Shown here: one piece after another, positions 29,188-40,021 of the stretch
Numbering within the stretch: the first letter of the stretch is position 1
How the letters are laid out: every line of letters begins with the position of its first letter
Position numbers and translations under genes: made by a program
Assembly: GCA_037355855.1 (NCBI GenBank)
Contig: CM074763.1
Location: 5,208,001 to 5,272,000 of the forward strand
Length of the DNA stretch: 64,000 nt
Source: Pseudo-nitzschia pungens
Taxonomy: Eukaryota > Bacillariophyta > Bacillariophyceae > Bacillariales > Bacillariaceae
Direction: 5' to 3'
Notes under the pieces: model-generated
Database searches by the model: none
Told to the model about the DNA's origin: nothing
The model's input: the letters and a program-made list of their open reading frames with translations, nothing else

Positions 29188-30909
29188 ATGAAACCTTGCT
29201 GTTTTGGTGATGTTAACATCCAAAGGTTTGTCATGATGTTTTTGTTGGCAGGCGCTCGCCATGCCCTTCAAGGTGTTCGATCTTTTGCATCTCGTCACTA
29301 TCACCATCAGAAAGGAATGTTTCAGCCAAACTATGTGAAAGGACCTCTTGATTATCGTCGAAACGTTGCTCCCTCCACGTCATCTACCCGACTCCTCTAT
29401 ACCCCAACGGCATGGCCCGAAAACCTGTACCGCGAGTGGACCTTGGAGCAAGATCAATTGCTTTGGTCCCAATTGCAAGGAAAGAACAAATCACCGAGCG
29501 AACTGGCCGTCTTGCTCGGAAGGGGAGTCCGCGGCGTGGAGCGACGCATCGAAAAACTCAGCGACGTGAATTCTTCGGCCTATCAGCGCCTCTTCGTAGA
29601 AGGGAACGAGAACGAGAACGAAGACGGAGTCGATCGGTCCAGCTCCAAACCCAAAAAACTGGTCCCGTCCTCCGAGGTTTTGAGACGCATCGAGTGGGAC
29701 TATCAATTGGACGAACGGGATTTCTTCGTGCTGCACTACGATCGCGTCGAGAACACCATCGTGACGTCCCCACTCACGGCACCAAACGAGGGCATCAATT
29801 CGGACGAGACCTCCCTCATCAAGGCCCTGCCGGAGCACCGCATCGTGGCAATCGCGTACAAGGAACGAGTCGTCTGGGATCGGCGCAACAATCGAAAACA
29901 TGATCTGTTTTTCGACACCCCCGGTATTGTGGACATCATGGAAAGCTACGAGGACTGGAAGGCCACACGAGACCAGCAATTCCGGGAGCAGGAAGTGCTC
30001 CGGAAAGCCTGGGAGGAACGGTGGGTCGCAATCTTGGGATCGGAAGCACGAAGGGACGAGCTTGTTCGTTTGACGGAGGACGTGGTTGGGGAAACCAACA
30101 CTAACGACAATTATTCTCCCAATGTTGCAAACAACAACAACCCCTCGTTCGACCTCGGAGACCCATCCGACGCACCCACGCTGACCAAGGACCAACAGCA
30201 GCGCGTGGACTCCTACCTCCACACCACCTCTGAATTGTTCCGACAACTCTCAGAGGAGAACCGAGACGGTCCCGAAACCTCTAGGAACGAAATGCTGATA
30301 CCCCTCCTGGACGAATTGTCGGAATGGATTGCGTCGACCTGTTGGTCGTCGCTGGGGGACGAGTCGTTCGACGACGAAACCACCGAGGCCACCGTTCTCC
30401 GAGAGATGGTCCTGCGAAAGCTATCGTCCACCATGGACAAGCTGGAGGGCAAAACACCCGTGGCCAAGGCATCCACCGGCACCAAGAAGGAACGTGCCAG
30501 GCTCGAAAACCGGCGCAACGAATCCCTCAAAAAGATGCTGCTGAAAGAGGAGGATCTGGAGGAAACCTTCGTGCGGGGCTCCGGCGCCGGGGGCCAAAAG
30601 ATCAACAAGACCAGCAACCGCGTGGTCCTGGTGCACCTCCCCACGGGGGTTCGCGTCGAGTGCCAGGAGACCCGGTCCCTGTCGCAGAACCGCAAGATCG
30701 GTCGCAAGCGCCTCCTGGAAAAGTTGGACGCGCACTTTCACGGGACTGCCTCGAAGCAGGAGCGCAAGCAACAAAAGATGCAGCAAAAGAAGCGCAAGTC
30801 CAAGGCGAAAAACAAGGCACGGCTGGCCGAAAAGCAGGAACGAAAAAGACAGGAAAAACTGAAACGTCTGCAAGATCAGGAAGAGGCCGACGACGAATTC
30901 AACTGGTGA
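29188..30909 (+). CDS. SANT-like + MJ1316 + RF-1 (GGQ) fusion; probable organellar ribosome-rescue factor
   Basis: 573 residues. Met 16 or 17 would give MMFLLAGARHALQGVRSFAS, a good mitochondrial presequence (Arg-rich, no acidic residues). A SANT/Myb-like helix-turn-helix is near 83-125 (EWTLEQDQLLW...LGRGVRGVERRIEKL). The MJ1316 (former DUF504) domain is near 160-245: LRRIEWD, FFVLHYDR, ALPEHRI, VVWDRR. This family is predicted to recognise RNA cyclic-phosphate ends. The RF-1 domain near 458-515 holds the peptidyl-tRNA hydrolysis motif GSGAGGQKINKTSN and QETRSLSQNRKIGRKRL; no codon-recognition domains are present, as in MTRFR/ICT1-type rescue factors. A long basic Lys/Arg/Gln tail follows, which in such factors contacts the ribosome. 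The combination suggests release of peptides from ribosomes stalled on cleaved RNA; this is inference. Confidence 0.9.
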   Translation: MKPCCFGDVNIQRFVMMFLLAGARHALQGVRSFASRHYHHQKGMFQPNYVKGPLDYRRNVAPSTSSTRLLYTPTAWPENLYREWTLEQDQLLWSQLQGKNKSPSELAVLLGRGVRGVERRIEKLSDVNSSAYQRLFVEGNENENEDGVDRSSSKPKKLVPSSEVLRRIEWDYQLDERDFFVLHYDRVENTIVTSPLTAPNEGINSDETSLIKALPEHRIVAIAYKERVVWDRRNNRKHDLFFDTPGIVDIMESYEDWKATRDQQFREQEVLRKAWEERWVAILGSEARRDELVRLTEDVVGETNTNDNYSPNVANNNNPSFDLGDPSDAPTLTKDQQQRVDSYLHTTSELFRQLSEENRDGPETSRNEMLIPLLDELSEWIASTCWSSLGDESFDDETTEATVLREMVLRKLSSTMDKLEGKTPVAKASTGTKKERARLENRRNESLKKMLLKEEDLEETFVRGSGAGGQKINKTSNRVVLVHLPTGVRVECQETRSLSQNRKIGRKRLLEKLDAHFHGTASKQERKQQKMQQKKRKSKAKNKARLAEKQERKRQEKLKRLQDQEEADDEFNW

Positions 30910-31480
30910 TGATTCCTGGAGAGCCCGGTTGCCGAACGCATGGATCGGGGCACGAACAATGACATCCGGTGTATGGGGTTTGTTCTCATACTACAGCACA
31001 GCTCTTTTGAATCCCACTCAACAATACAATACTGTAGTGATGGCAATTATTCCGCTGCAGACTTATCATCCGCCTACTAGTATCTCTCTTCGGTACCAAT
31101 CAGTTCCTGATTTACACCGAATGATGGCGAACACGATTCGATGCAGCTCACGCTCCTGCCCGCACCGATGTCGTTTCAAAGTCGGATTCTTGTCATCCGA
31201 CAAAAAAAAACAAATGTGTCGCGATACTTGGATCAAGGCGACGTGAGAGCCCGCACACGAATCAACAATTTTCGGACTTTTGCGGTGTAACCCAATACTA
31301 TAAAACGAAAGGCTTTTGTTGTCTCGACTGTTTCATGCAGCTCCTGTACGCAGCCGCAATCGTCCGGTTTTTTGCCGTGCCCACTTTTGAATCACCGGGA
31401 TGTATATAATGTAATAATACTTCGTAGTTGCACAACGCGATACAACGCAGTGGATCCAGTCGAGAGCTGCACAGTGATAT

Positions 31481-31511
<31 letters not shown>

Positions 31512-31892
31512 GATTCATCACAGAGCCATCGTGTGGGTTCGTGGAATCTATCGCTGCAACGTCTCGAACGTGGCTGCTGGCGGTGCGGTCCATTCGATTT
31601 CTTGTTCTCTTGTCGTGGCTGCGCCCCGGGTCGAGGTTCTCTGCGATCGCTGGTGGTTGGCTCGCCAACATCCTCCCTAACCTGGCCCCGCAATGGTTCG
31701 GTTTTTGCCATCAACCCAAGCCGAATCGAGCGGAAGCCAAGACGATTCTATTCGATTCGAGTCGGGTCCGTTTCGTTTCGTTTCGTTTCGTTTCGTTCCA
31801 GAAATCCCCGCTGAATTGTTTCGGGGTCCGTCCGTTCCGCATCTGCCACGACGACGATTCGGATTGTCCTTTCTGGATTGCGTTGCACGGTG
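30910..31892. other. Intergenic between convergent genes
   Basis: No gene seen. It holds an (AT)n tract at 31,481-31,511 and a TTTCG pentamer run at 31,783-31,800. Confidence 0.6.
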
Positions 31893-33189
31893 TCACTCAT
31901 TCCTTCCTGCGTTCCCTCGCGTGTCGATTGCCGCTGCCGCTGTTTCAGCCGCCTCGTTTGCAGCTCCTCCCGCGTCCGCCGACCGAAACGGTGGTTCCAC
32001 GAAGGGACGGGACTCTATCTCCCGGAGCAGGCAGGAGGGATCCTTGGTGTAGTGGTACCACAGCTGGTGGTCCCCGAACCGGTGCCCCTCGCGGCCGATC
32101 GACACCGAGTCCCGCAGGGCAATCCAGGACGCCGCCACGGCATTCTTTCGTCGCTCGGTTTCGTAGAGGCCGAGTCCCAGTTCGTCGGACAACCTGTTTT
32201 CGTCGTTTCCCGGGGGGCTGTCCGCGGTTGCGGTTGCGTCGGTGGACACGGCCAGGGCCCGGTCAAAGGCCTCCCGGGCCGCGAGTGTTTCGCGAGGCGT
32301 CAAAGGGTTGGGGAGGAGCTCCGGTCGTCGCGTTGGCTCATCCCATGCATCTTCTCCGGCACCCTCGTCGTCTCGTTCCAGCAGCAGGACGGCCCGGTAG
32401 GAGTGCCAGGTCCCGTACACCGGGTGGACGCTGAGGTGTGTGTGGGGATCGAGATAGGAAAATCCCGCCGCGGAAGCCACCCGGGCCATGGAGACCATCC
32501 GGGACGGATCTTCCCACTCGGACGAGCAGTAGACGTCGTGCCAGCAAGGCATTCCGTCCAGGCTTGTCTCGACGACGGAACGGAGGACGGTCCGCTCGTA
32601 GGTGTCGAGGGGATCCTCCAGGGTTATGGTCCGCAACAGAGGCAGAGGCATCGGGGTTGATGTCGTTGTCGTTGTCGTTGTTGTCGATGTTGTTGTTGAT
32701 GATGATGATGATGATGTTGTTGATGTCGTTGTTGTTGATCTCGTTGTTGATGATTCCTTGTCGACGCCACGGGCATTGGTTCCGTGATCGTCGTTCTCCT
32801 CCAATCTTTGGCGTTCCTTGCTTTCCAGCCACTCCAAAAAGATGGGCCACAGATGCCTCGTGTTGCCGATGAGATATGCATCGATCTTTCGGAAGGTTTG
32901 GGGAGGTTTGTCGGAATCGGAATCGGGATGGGATCCGGACTCGCAACGGGACACCGAAACCGAGTTGGCACGCGAGGCATTCCTCTGACTCTTACTCTTC
33001 GCATTCGCTATTCAAATTCTCATTCGCAGAGGTGCATTCCTCGGGGAGTTTCGAAAGGGTTCCCGATTCCACCAATCCCTCGCTCTCCAGCTGATCGTTG
33101 TAAAGGCTCGGCGCAAAGGGTCCGTGAAAAATGTCGAATCCTGCCTCGTGAAGATTGTCTCTCAGCCTTTCGGTCAGCGACGCCGTCAT
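31893..33189 (-). CDS. MMACHC-like: MMACHC (CblC)-like cobalamin trafficking protein, split over two frames
   Basis: Handles intracellular vitamin B12: decyanation or dealkylation of cobalamin before delivery to B12 enzymes. The N-terminal part (33189-32992, ATG at 33189) reads LTERLRDNLHEAGFDIFHGP...LYNDQL, matching the start of MMACHC. The rest, open from about 32,980 to 31893, carries AYLIGNTRHLWPIFLEWL, then HPVYGTWHSYRAVLLLERD, the conserved family core. The two parts are in different frames. A GA|GTAAGAG donor lies at 32,995, and candidate acceptors end near 32,951 (GCGAG) and 32,887 (CGAAAG), but no pair restores the frame cleanly. An intron or a frameshift is possible. A poly-Ser/Thr insert coded by GTT/GAT repeats sits at 32,660-32,760. 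The C-terminal part after the core is longer than I expect. Confidence 0.8.
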
Positions 33190-35409
33190 GGTTGAGATGC
33201 AATGTGTTGAGATGCGGTGTGTTGAGAGTTGTGTTGAGAGTTGTGGGCACTCCGAATGGTTTGGCCGCCACCACCAGGGGCACAAGCAGAAAGTGCGAGT
33301 TATCTTACGAAGCAGTGTACCGGTACCTTAACGTAGGAGTAAGATTAGTTGCTCTCCCCACTCGTAAGATTACATGTACTCGTAACCTTAAAATTACTCC
33401 CACTCGTAACCTTACTTGCGATTGGTGTCTTGTTCACGGTCAACAACACAAAACGACCCACAAAACATCAGTGATCTCAACAAGAAAATACAGTGAATGG
33501 TAAATGGATTGCAAGTAAGACTAACCTTACGAGTAAAACCTTAACCTTACGACTACGAGTACGTGTAACCTTAAAATTACCCAGTAAGGAAATCTTACCT
33601 GGTGCAAGTAAAGTTAAGGTTACGTAAGGATTTAACTACGTACGGTAGCAACTTGCAACGAACTTTCTTCTGTTTTCTCTTTCAACGACGTACTCTTACG
33701 GTATACTTCGTAATACATACGAGTAAGCGAACGAGTAGGTAAGTTACGAGTACGTTGTTTGTTGCATACGTACTGATTAATTACTGGTTAATTACCTTAA
33801 CTTACTGATTACTGGGCCTGCGTAATTACTAATTACAAACGTAACCTTACGAACATCATTCTTCCTACTTCGTTCTTCACAACGATACCGGTAACCTTAC
33901 AGTAAACGGTACATCAGGTATGTTTCCGAATACCCAAAAAGTATCTTGATCCGTAGCCTTGTACCGGAAAGATACGTACGGTTGCATCACATACGAGGAC
34001 TGGTAGGACAAAGAATTTGGTTTTCTTAAAAACAAAAGATATCCCACATTTTACTATTTTTACGAGCACAAAACTTCCCAAGTCCAAAAGCGTATTATTT
34101 CGTTGTTTCGTTTGATGGAATATGTGATGTAGCAATGGAAAGAAAGTCATTTTCAATAAGTAAGTGATTTTCTAGAAACTACAGAAGATTAAGTGGAATT
34201 CTGTCTTTGTTCGAATACGCAATGAACATCATCCGAATGACAATAAGCAAAGAAACATCTGATCCTTATGTAACTTTAGCCCATTTCTATATAACGAACA
34301 CCTTTTAGTGACAGTGACGACATCTTACGTCATCAAGCCCAAGAATCGGTAATATTCTATTTCGGATGCTACATGTAACGAAACCAAAAAAAGAACACTT
34401 CCTTCTCGTTTCGTCCTCAGAACTATCGGCATGTCGGTCGGAATAGAAAGTGACAATCCTTCGTACACTACGTAGTCGTACCGTACTTCCTCCATTGTTG
34501 GAACGGAACTAACAATAATCGCGACACCAAAGGATCGATTCATTCTATACAAAATACCGGAAGTATCACTAACGTGGTGCAATTGACTGGAACTATGGTC
34601 ACTTTACTTATGAATCTTTTGGTGTAGTGGACAACTATACGCAGGACATTGAATGAGAAGAACAATAAGACAAGTAATTGTTTGGGGACTTTCTTAAAAA
34701 CAAAAACCCCTACGAATGGTGCGTAGTCTGCCCGAGCCAGAATCAATCATCCAAACTGTTTTTCTGAGGTTAATCTTACCATGTACGAGTAAGGTTTACT
34801 GTTCAGAAATTGGATACAATCTTTATCTTTTCATTTTGAATTCTTGAACTTGTTCTATTCCCATGGGAAGCATTCAAAAGCGTCTGTTAAATGTACATTA
34901 TTTTTATTTATTACGGATCCTTTCGATTTATCTTTTCTTTTATTTTTAATCCTTTCTTAGTTCATTGATTATTTTCTTGCTGAATCCTATTCGACATGCC
35001 CACCTTTTTTTTGAGGAAACTGGGTCATATTTCATTTTTTGGTCAGTTCTTTGTTCTCTAAACTTGAACTACTCTTAATGCACATTTTACGACAGTTTTT
35101 ACGTGTATCATTAGGAACAATTTGCATGCAATTTCTTCTTTAGGTCTTGAATTCAATCTTGACCGATCTTGTCCCTCCCAGTTCACAAAGGATTCCCAGA
35201 AAAATAGTTAAACTATCAGGGAGTCTCTCTGATGGAGATTGTCACGATTGGGCGTACGTAGGTGTTGTGAATTCTGGTCCAACAATACTGAACTGTTCTT
35301 AATTCTCCTCACAATATTTTCAATCTTCCAACCCAAACACCGACCACACAATTTCGATAGCGGCATCTTCCAAAAGGTCGATAGAAACGTAAACGATACC
35401 TCACGAACC
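33190..35409. other. Intergenic, dense in TAAGGTTAC/TTACGAGTA words
   Basis: 33,300-33,910 is almost wholly made of variants of AACCTTAC, GTAAGGTTA and TACGAGTA. The rest is AT-rich without a recognisable gene. The last stretch (35,230-35,409) is open in the frame of the next gene but lacks an ATG before 35410. Confidence 0.6.
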
Positions 35410-36404
35410 ATGACAAGATCAATGAAAAACATCGACCCAAACGGGTATGATGGAAAGGACGTCATCTTTGGCAAGGGAGCTCACGGAAACCACCACTTCG
35501 GCAACAAGCGATGGAAAGCAATGGTAAGGGAACGTTTGGAACAATACAAGTTGTGCGTCGGAAACAAGGCTAAAACCCGTGTTTGCCAGGAAATCATTCG
35601 CGAATGGCGATCCAAGGGTGGACGCTTCCTCGAAAGGAACAAGCAAACAGGCAAGTGGGACGACATTGGCGATCGCAGAGCTACGCGAAAAACAGGCCAG
35701 AGGTTCCGAGACCAAATGAACTCCGACAGACAGGTAAGTCCTTTCGAACTAGCATACCATCAAATAATTAGAGTGATTCCGTGCTCCAAAACCGTTATTG
35801 TTTCGGCTACAATTATCCAGAACTAACTGTGATTCAACACTATTCGTATTTTGTTGCACAGAAAGCGAAATCGAACGACTCATTAGACATCAGTAATCAC
35901 ACGATGGACACCGCACAGTCGAGTCTCTCTGCATCAAGACACTCATTGGACATTAGTCTGCACACAATTCTCGATACCCCGGACAATACCGCATCCCTCT
36001 CGATGTTTGTCGCCCCCTCCCCACGACCGTTTCCTCCGGAAAGATCCTCCGCCATTCCCGTCCCCAGCGACACCAACACCATCACCAACACCAAGATCAT
36101 CGATGCAGATCTGTCGCTGCTGCCGACGTCGATCGGTCTGAGCCGCAGTAGCAGCCCCGCGGCTGCTTATCTGCTCAAAACCACCGACATCCTCATAGAT
36201 GGTGCGGACTGTGAACCACTGAATTTGGATTCACCGGAAGACCTTTCCTTCCTGTCGATGACCGATCGGTGTTTGGACCTCCCGACACAAACGCTTTCTG
36301 ATCAGTCGGCGTATTTTGCGTTCAACACAGTAAGCCTGAGTGATTCTTCGGAATGCAATAGTTTTGAATTTGGCGACTCTTCGTCGATTTTTGGAAGCGT
36401 TTGA
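35410..36404 (+). CDS. DUF6824-domain protein (one intron)
   Basis: Exon 1 is 35410-35733 and exon 2 is 35862-36404; the join is in phase 0 and gives 288 residues. The DUF6824 domain fills exon 1: DVIFGKGAHGNHHFGNKRW, then Lys/Arg-rich helices, GGRFLERNKQTGKW, and KTGQRFRDQMN. This domain is strongly expanded in diatoms; its function is unknown, though the basic helices suggest nucleic-acid binding. Exon 2 encodes a Ser/Asp/Leu-rich, acidic, low-complexity tail without a known domain, resembling an activation or interaction region. A (GAAAC)n run follows the stop directly at 36,409. Confidence 0.85.
35734..35861 (+). other. Intron (128 bp) of the DUF6824 gene
   Basis: Donor CAG|GTAAGT is a perfect consensus; the acceptor is TTGTTGCACAG. 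Both exons are in phase 0. Reading through the donor would give a shorter protein ending at 35826. Confidence 0.85.
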
Positions 36405-37287
36405 TAGCACGAAACGAAACGAAACGAAACAAGCTGTAACGGATTTTTGCAACTCTCGACTTTTTGAACGAACTCAAAACGTTGCCTCTGCTGCTGCAGT
36501 GGGAAGCCGAGCTGTCGAGACCTGAGAACGGATGCTGCGGGGGAGAGAATGAAACGAAACGAAACGCAACTTCTGTTTGCTTTGCACATTCAACGGATAC
36601 TCTATAGACATTGCATGTATTATAATACCAATTTAGTTAACATCTATGGATATTGTAGTAATAGGCGATTCGGCTTCGTGATCAGCGAGTTCGCACCAAG
36701 AACGATGGTCGGGAACCAAACAAGACCGTTACCGGTACTCTTGTTTCTTAACTTACTTTATCTTGACTCTTCGGGGAAGAACGCATTGCTTGCTGAGAGT
36801 GATTTGTTGGAATGAACCAGAACGATTCCAGGTTTTCATGACTCAATCGAAGAGTGCAATTGCAACAGAAGAACTGACGTAGGCTTTCAACATGCCGTAT
36901 TCATTTATTCATTTAATTCACAGAAGCGATGAATACTGAATTTTGTTGTTCCCTACAGCGCCCTCTTGATGGGATTGAAGTTGAGGCTTCCATGCTCTTG
37001 TTGTAACAAACACTGCAGCACGGGAGTTGTGCACTATCAACACAGCGTTCAGAACCTCGTTTGCACGTGCCACACGTTATGTATGGATTGTTATTTTTTG
37101 TCAATTGATAAACTTAGAAACTTTTTCTTCTTTTATGCTACGTGTAATTATTGTTTCGTATCATTATTCGAAGTCGTTTCACGCTCCTTTTTCTACAATT
37201 ACAATTCCATCCTACGAACTACTCATAACAGGAACGTGGCGTTCCGTGACGCTACGCTACTGGTGGCGACGTCACGTTATGAAACAG
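36405..37287. other. Intergenic between convergent genes; no gene seen
   Basis: (GAAAC)n at 36,409-36,433 and again GAAACGAAACG near 36,553. Otherwise AT-rich, with no ORF of interest. Confidence 0.6.
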
Positions 37288-38184
37288 TTACAAGGTTTCG
37301 TCCTTCAAAAGACGAAACCCGGACGAACCAGGAGCGCCTAGAACGATCCCATCGTCGTTTGAATTTACCCCCCTTGCCGGCCCACGCCACAGTCTCCATC
37401 TGGAGATGATCACCACCAGCACGGCCACTAGGACTCCCACTCCCACCAACACCACCATGGCGCCGAACATTCCCTTGAAGGACGCCCGATGGAACGATTG
37501 GGACGACCACGAACCACCGCCTGCATCGTAAGTATACGCGTACGCAGACAGAGAGTCTGCATCGAGGCCGCACTTCTCAACCAGGCAATCGAGAGCGGTC
37601 TGGTACTTTTGGTCGGCCCCCCACTTGGCGGCCTCGTTCTGGTAGGCCAGGACGGCTTGCATGTTGACGCTCTCGCAGACCACCGTCTGGATGTTGTCGC
37701 AGCCGGAGGCTTTCACGTAGCTCGAAAAGGCCCACTGGCAGACGCACCAGTCTTGCACGGGGCAGCTATAGTCGGAGGGATCGGAATGGCACGGCATGTC
37801 CTGCTTGCTGCACCAATCGCTCTGTCCCGTGACGGTGCAAAAGTTCGTCGATGCGGAGGACGAGGACGCGTCGTCATCGCCGTAAATGTTGTAGTTGTAG
37901 TTGTCGTTTTGTTTTCCGAGGCTGGACAGGTCGATGCAGACATGGTGGGATCCCTGGTCGTTCCACCGGTCTACGCAGTATCCCGATCGGGTGTATCCCG
38001 TGAGGGCCATCCCGTCTTGCGAGCATGGCTGTAGGGGTTCCCCGTAAACGTTGAGGTATTCGGAGGACGAGGATGAGGACAAGGTATCGTCGCCGCTGGC
38101 ACACGGCATCAACGACAACGCAAGGATAGCCCAGACGGCACAAGCTCGACGGATTCTCGGCATCGTAAACGCAAGCATGGCCAT
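37288..38184 (-). CDS. Secreted or membrane DUF2237-family protein
   Basis: 298 residues; Met 8 (MPRIRRACAVWAILALSLMP) is an equally good start and gives a clean signal peptide ending near CASG. The DUF2237 signature is present: NVYGEPLQPCSQDGMALTGY, GYCVDRWNDQGSHHVCID, then SCPVQDWCVCQWAF (in bacterial members NVLGEPLEPC, CCNTG, HTVC, WCLCA). A Ser/Asp/Asn-rich insert of ~25 residues separates the two halves. Extra cysteines (CNIQTVVCE-like and CLVEKCG regions) suit the secretory route. One transmembrane helix, GMFGAMVVLVGVGVLVAVLV (~240-265), is followed by a short basic cytoplasmic tail. So it is a type I membrane protein. Family function is unknown. Confidence 0.88.
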   Translation of the reverse strand: MAMLAFTMPRIRRACAVWAILALSLMPCASGDDTLSSSSSSEYLNVYGEPLQPCSQDGMALTGYTRSGYCVDRWNDQGSHHVCIDLSSLGKQNDNYNYNIYGDDDASSSSASTNFCTVTGQSDWCSKQDMPCHSDPSDYSCPVQDWCVCQWAFSSYVKASGCDNIQTVVCESVNMQAVLAYQNEAAKWGADQKYQTALDCLVEKCGLDADSLSAYAYTYDAGGGSWSSQSFHRASFKGMFGAMVVLVGVGVLVAVLVVIISRWRLWRGPARGVNSNDDGIVLGAPGSSGFRLLKDETL

Positions 38185-39396
38185 AGTTGTTGATTACGCT
38201 TAACGATCAGGGTACCGGTATGTCCGTTTCAACCCTGATTCGCAACTTTTGTTTGTTTCGCTCAGATATGACTCTCTGACGTCGTCGTCATCGTCGTTCT
38301 ATCACAGAGTGATGGATCTGTTCGATGTGATACGTGTCACCAGTAATTATCGAACATTCTTTTCACGGTTTTCCTTGATATTCGTTCGAAAGAAATCGTA
38401 TTTCGTTCCTCGATGCGCTGTCACATCGTCAGAATTTTGAGAACCAAGCTCTTGGCAACCTTAAGATTACGTATCACTCTATTCTTCATGTAAAAAGTAA
38501 GGTCTCTAGTATTGGGACTTAAAAAGGGTGAGTGAAGTTGTTCCCTATCTGAATCGCTTGACAAAAAATATTTTTTTTATTTCTGTTGATTGACATTCGC
38601 GCGACCTCATAATAATTTTCGTTTCCAACACATTAAAATATAATTTTCTTTTTCCAGTACGTACAAAGAAAAACCGTTCGTAATCATTGCCGAAAATACA
38701 ATTATTCATAACTCGACAAAGTGTACAGCACCGATAATCTAACTTACGTTTTGTATTCGAGTCACACACACCGAAAGTGCGACTAATTTAGCACCAATCG
38801 AACACCACTTTAATATCCTATCGAAATTAGTACTTCGTACTTCGTTAACAACAACCCCAACCCCAACCTCACTTCACTTTGTAAGGTAGAAGGGAATTGA
38901 AAAACTATTTTGAGTGCTCTCAATTTTTGAATAAAATTAATGTTGAGATCTTACCAGGGGTCATATGATCTTGTACCATACGGCTGTGACCCCTGGATGT
39001 GTTGCGAACATCAAAAATGGAGAACTTGAAAGAGTTTAGTACAGCACTCAAACAAATGCCGTCTTAGAGGAAATATATTTCTCAGCAGAGGTTGTACGGA
39101 AGAGATTTCTTTTCTAAAGAATAATTTGAAAAAAATGGTGTGTACCTGGTAAGGTTCAGGGGTCATGGTAAGGTTAACCTTACTGTCTGGTGGTCAACTG
39201 ATTTTTACTAATTGGTACCGAAGTCGGCGCACTTTCATACCGTACCAGTCTCAATTGTTACCGGCCGCGTTGTATCAGACCTGTAGTAGAAGTGATGAGT
39301 AATGAAGTACGGTAGGGAGTGTACTACTTGTACAGCAAAACATTTTCGTACCAGTATTCTTGGGAAAGGAAAACACGAGTAAGTTACAAACTAATA
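38185..39396. other. Intergenic; no gene seen
   Basis: AT-rich. An inverted repeat CCAGGGGTCA...TGACCCCTGG spans 38,954-38,996, and the word CAGGGGTCATGG recurs near 39,164. Confidence 0.6.
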
Positions 39397-40021
39397 CTAC
39401 CTCTGGTCCAAAATACTGTATCGATGACTCTTGTGTGTCCGTTCCTAAATAGTGTATTGTTTAAATTTGATCAATCCAATTAGATCCATGCAAGAGATGC
39501 ACAAGAGGAAAAAGAGGTGCACATGAACTGTTGAGAGAAAGCACATGTTTTTACACAAAACAAAAAGCGTGAAGCGCGATAAAAAAAATGACAAAAACTC
39601 CTTTTTACCATGCTGCGTTGGATCCCCTGTAGACCTAATCAGTGCAAATGGGACACACCACCCGGGCACTAAAATGGGTCTCTTTGGAACACAAATGAAA
39701 GTACAAGAACTATCTTAATGTTTCTAACACTTACTCTCTTACAAAAGCTCAGTGTCTCAGCTTCTTAAAGAAACTTCTTGGACTCTCAAATGGCAGGTGG
39801 AAGCCTTTCAACCGGTAAAATCACATTGGCATGGCTTTACAGGCCTTGTTCAAGTCCCAATGAAAGGTGGATCAATACCACCAGCATAACTAGTGTCTAA
39901 CCAGGCATAGGGAGTTTGTTGAGGAGAGTTTAACCCAAAAAGAATGATTTGAATTGGTTGAAAATTGATCCCAAGTTCACAAATATGTGCTAAAAGCTAC
40001 GGTATTTTGGACCAGAGGTAG
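39397..40021. mobile_element. Stowaway/mariner-like non-autonomous DNA element (625 bp)
   Basis: Terminal inverted repeats: left CTACCTCTGGTCCAAAATAC (from 39397), right the exact reverse complement ending at 40021; the match continues to 24 bases with one mismatch. TA dinucleotides flank both sides (39395-39396 and 40022-40023), as Tc1/mariner elements duplicate TA. The end resembles the plant Stowaway consensus CTCCCTCCGTCCCAAAATA. The interior has no clear transposase. Confidence 0.8.
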
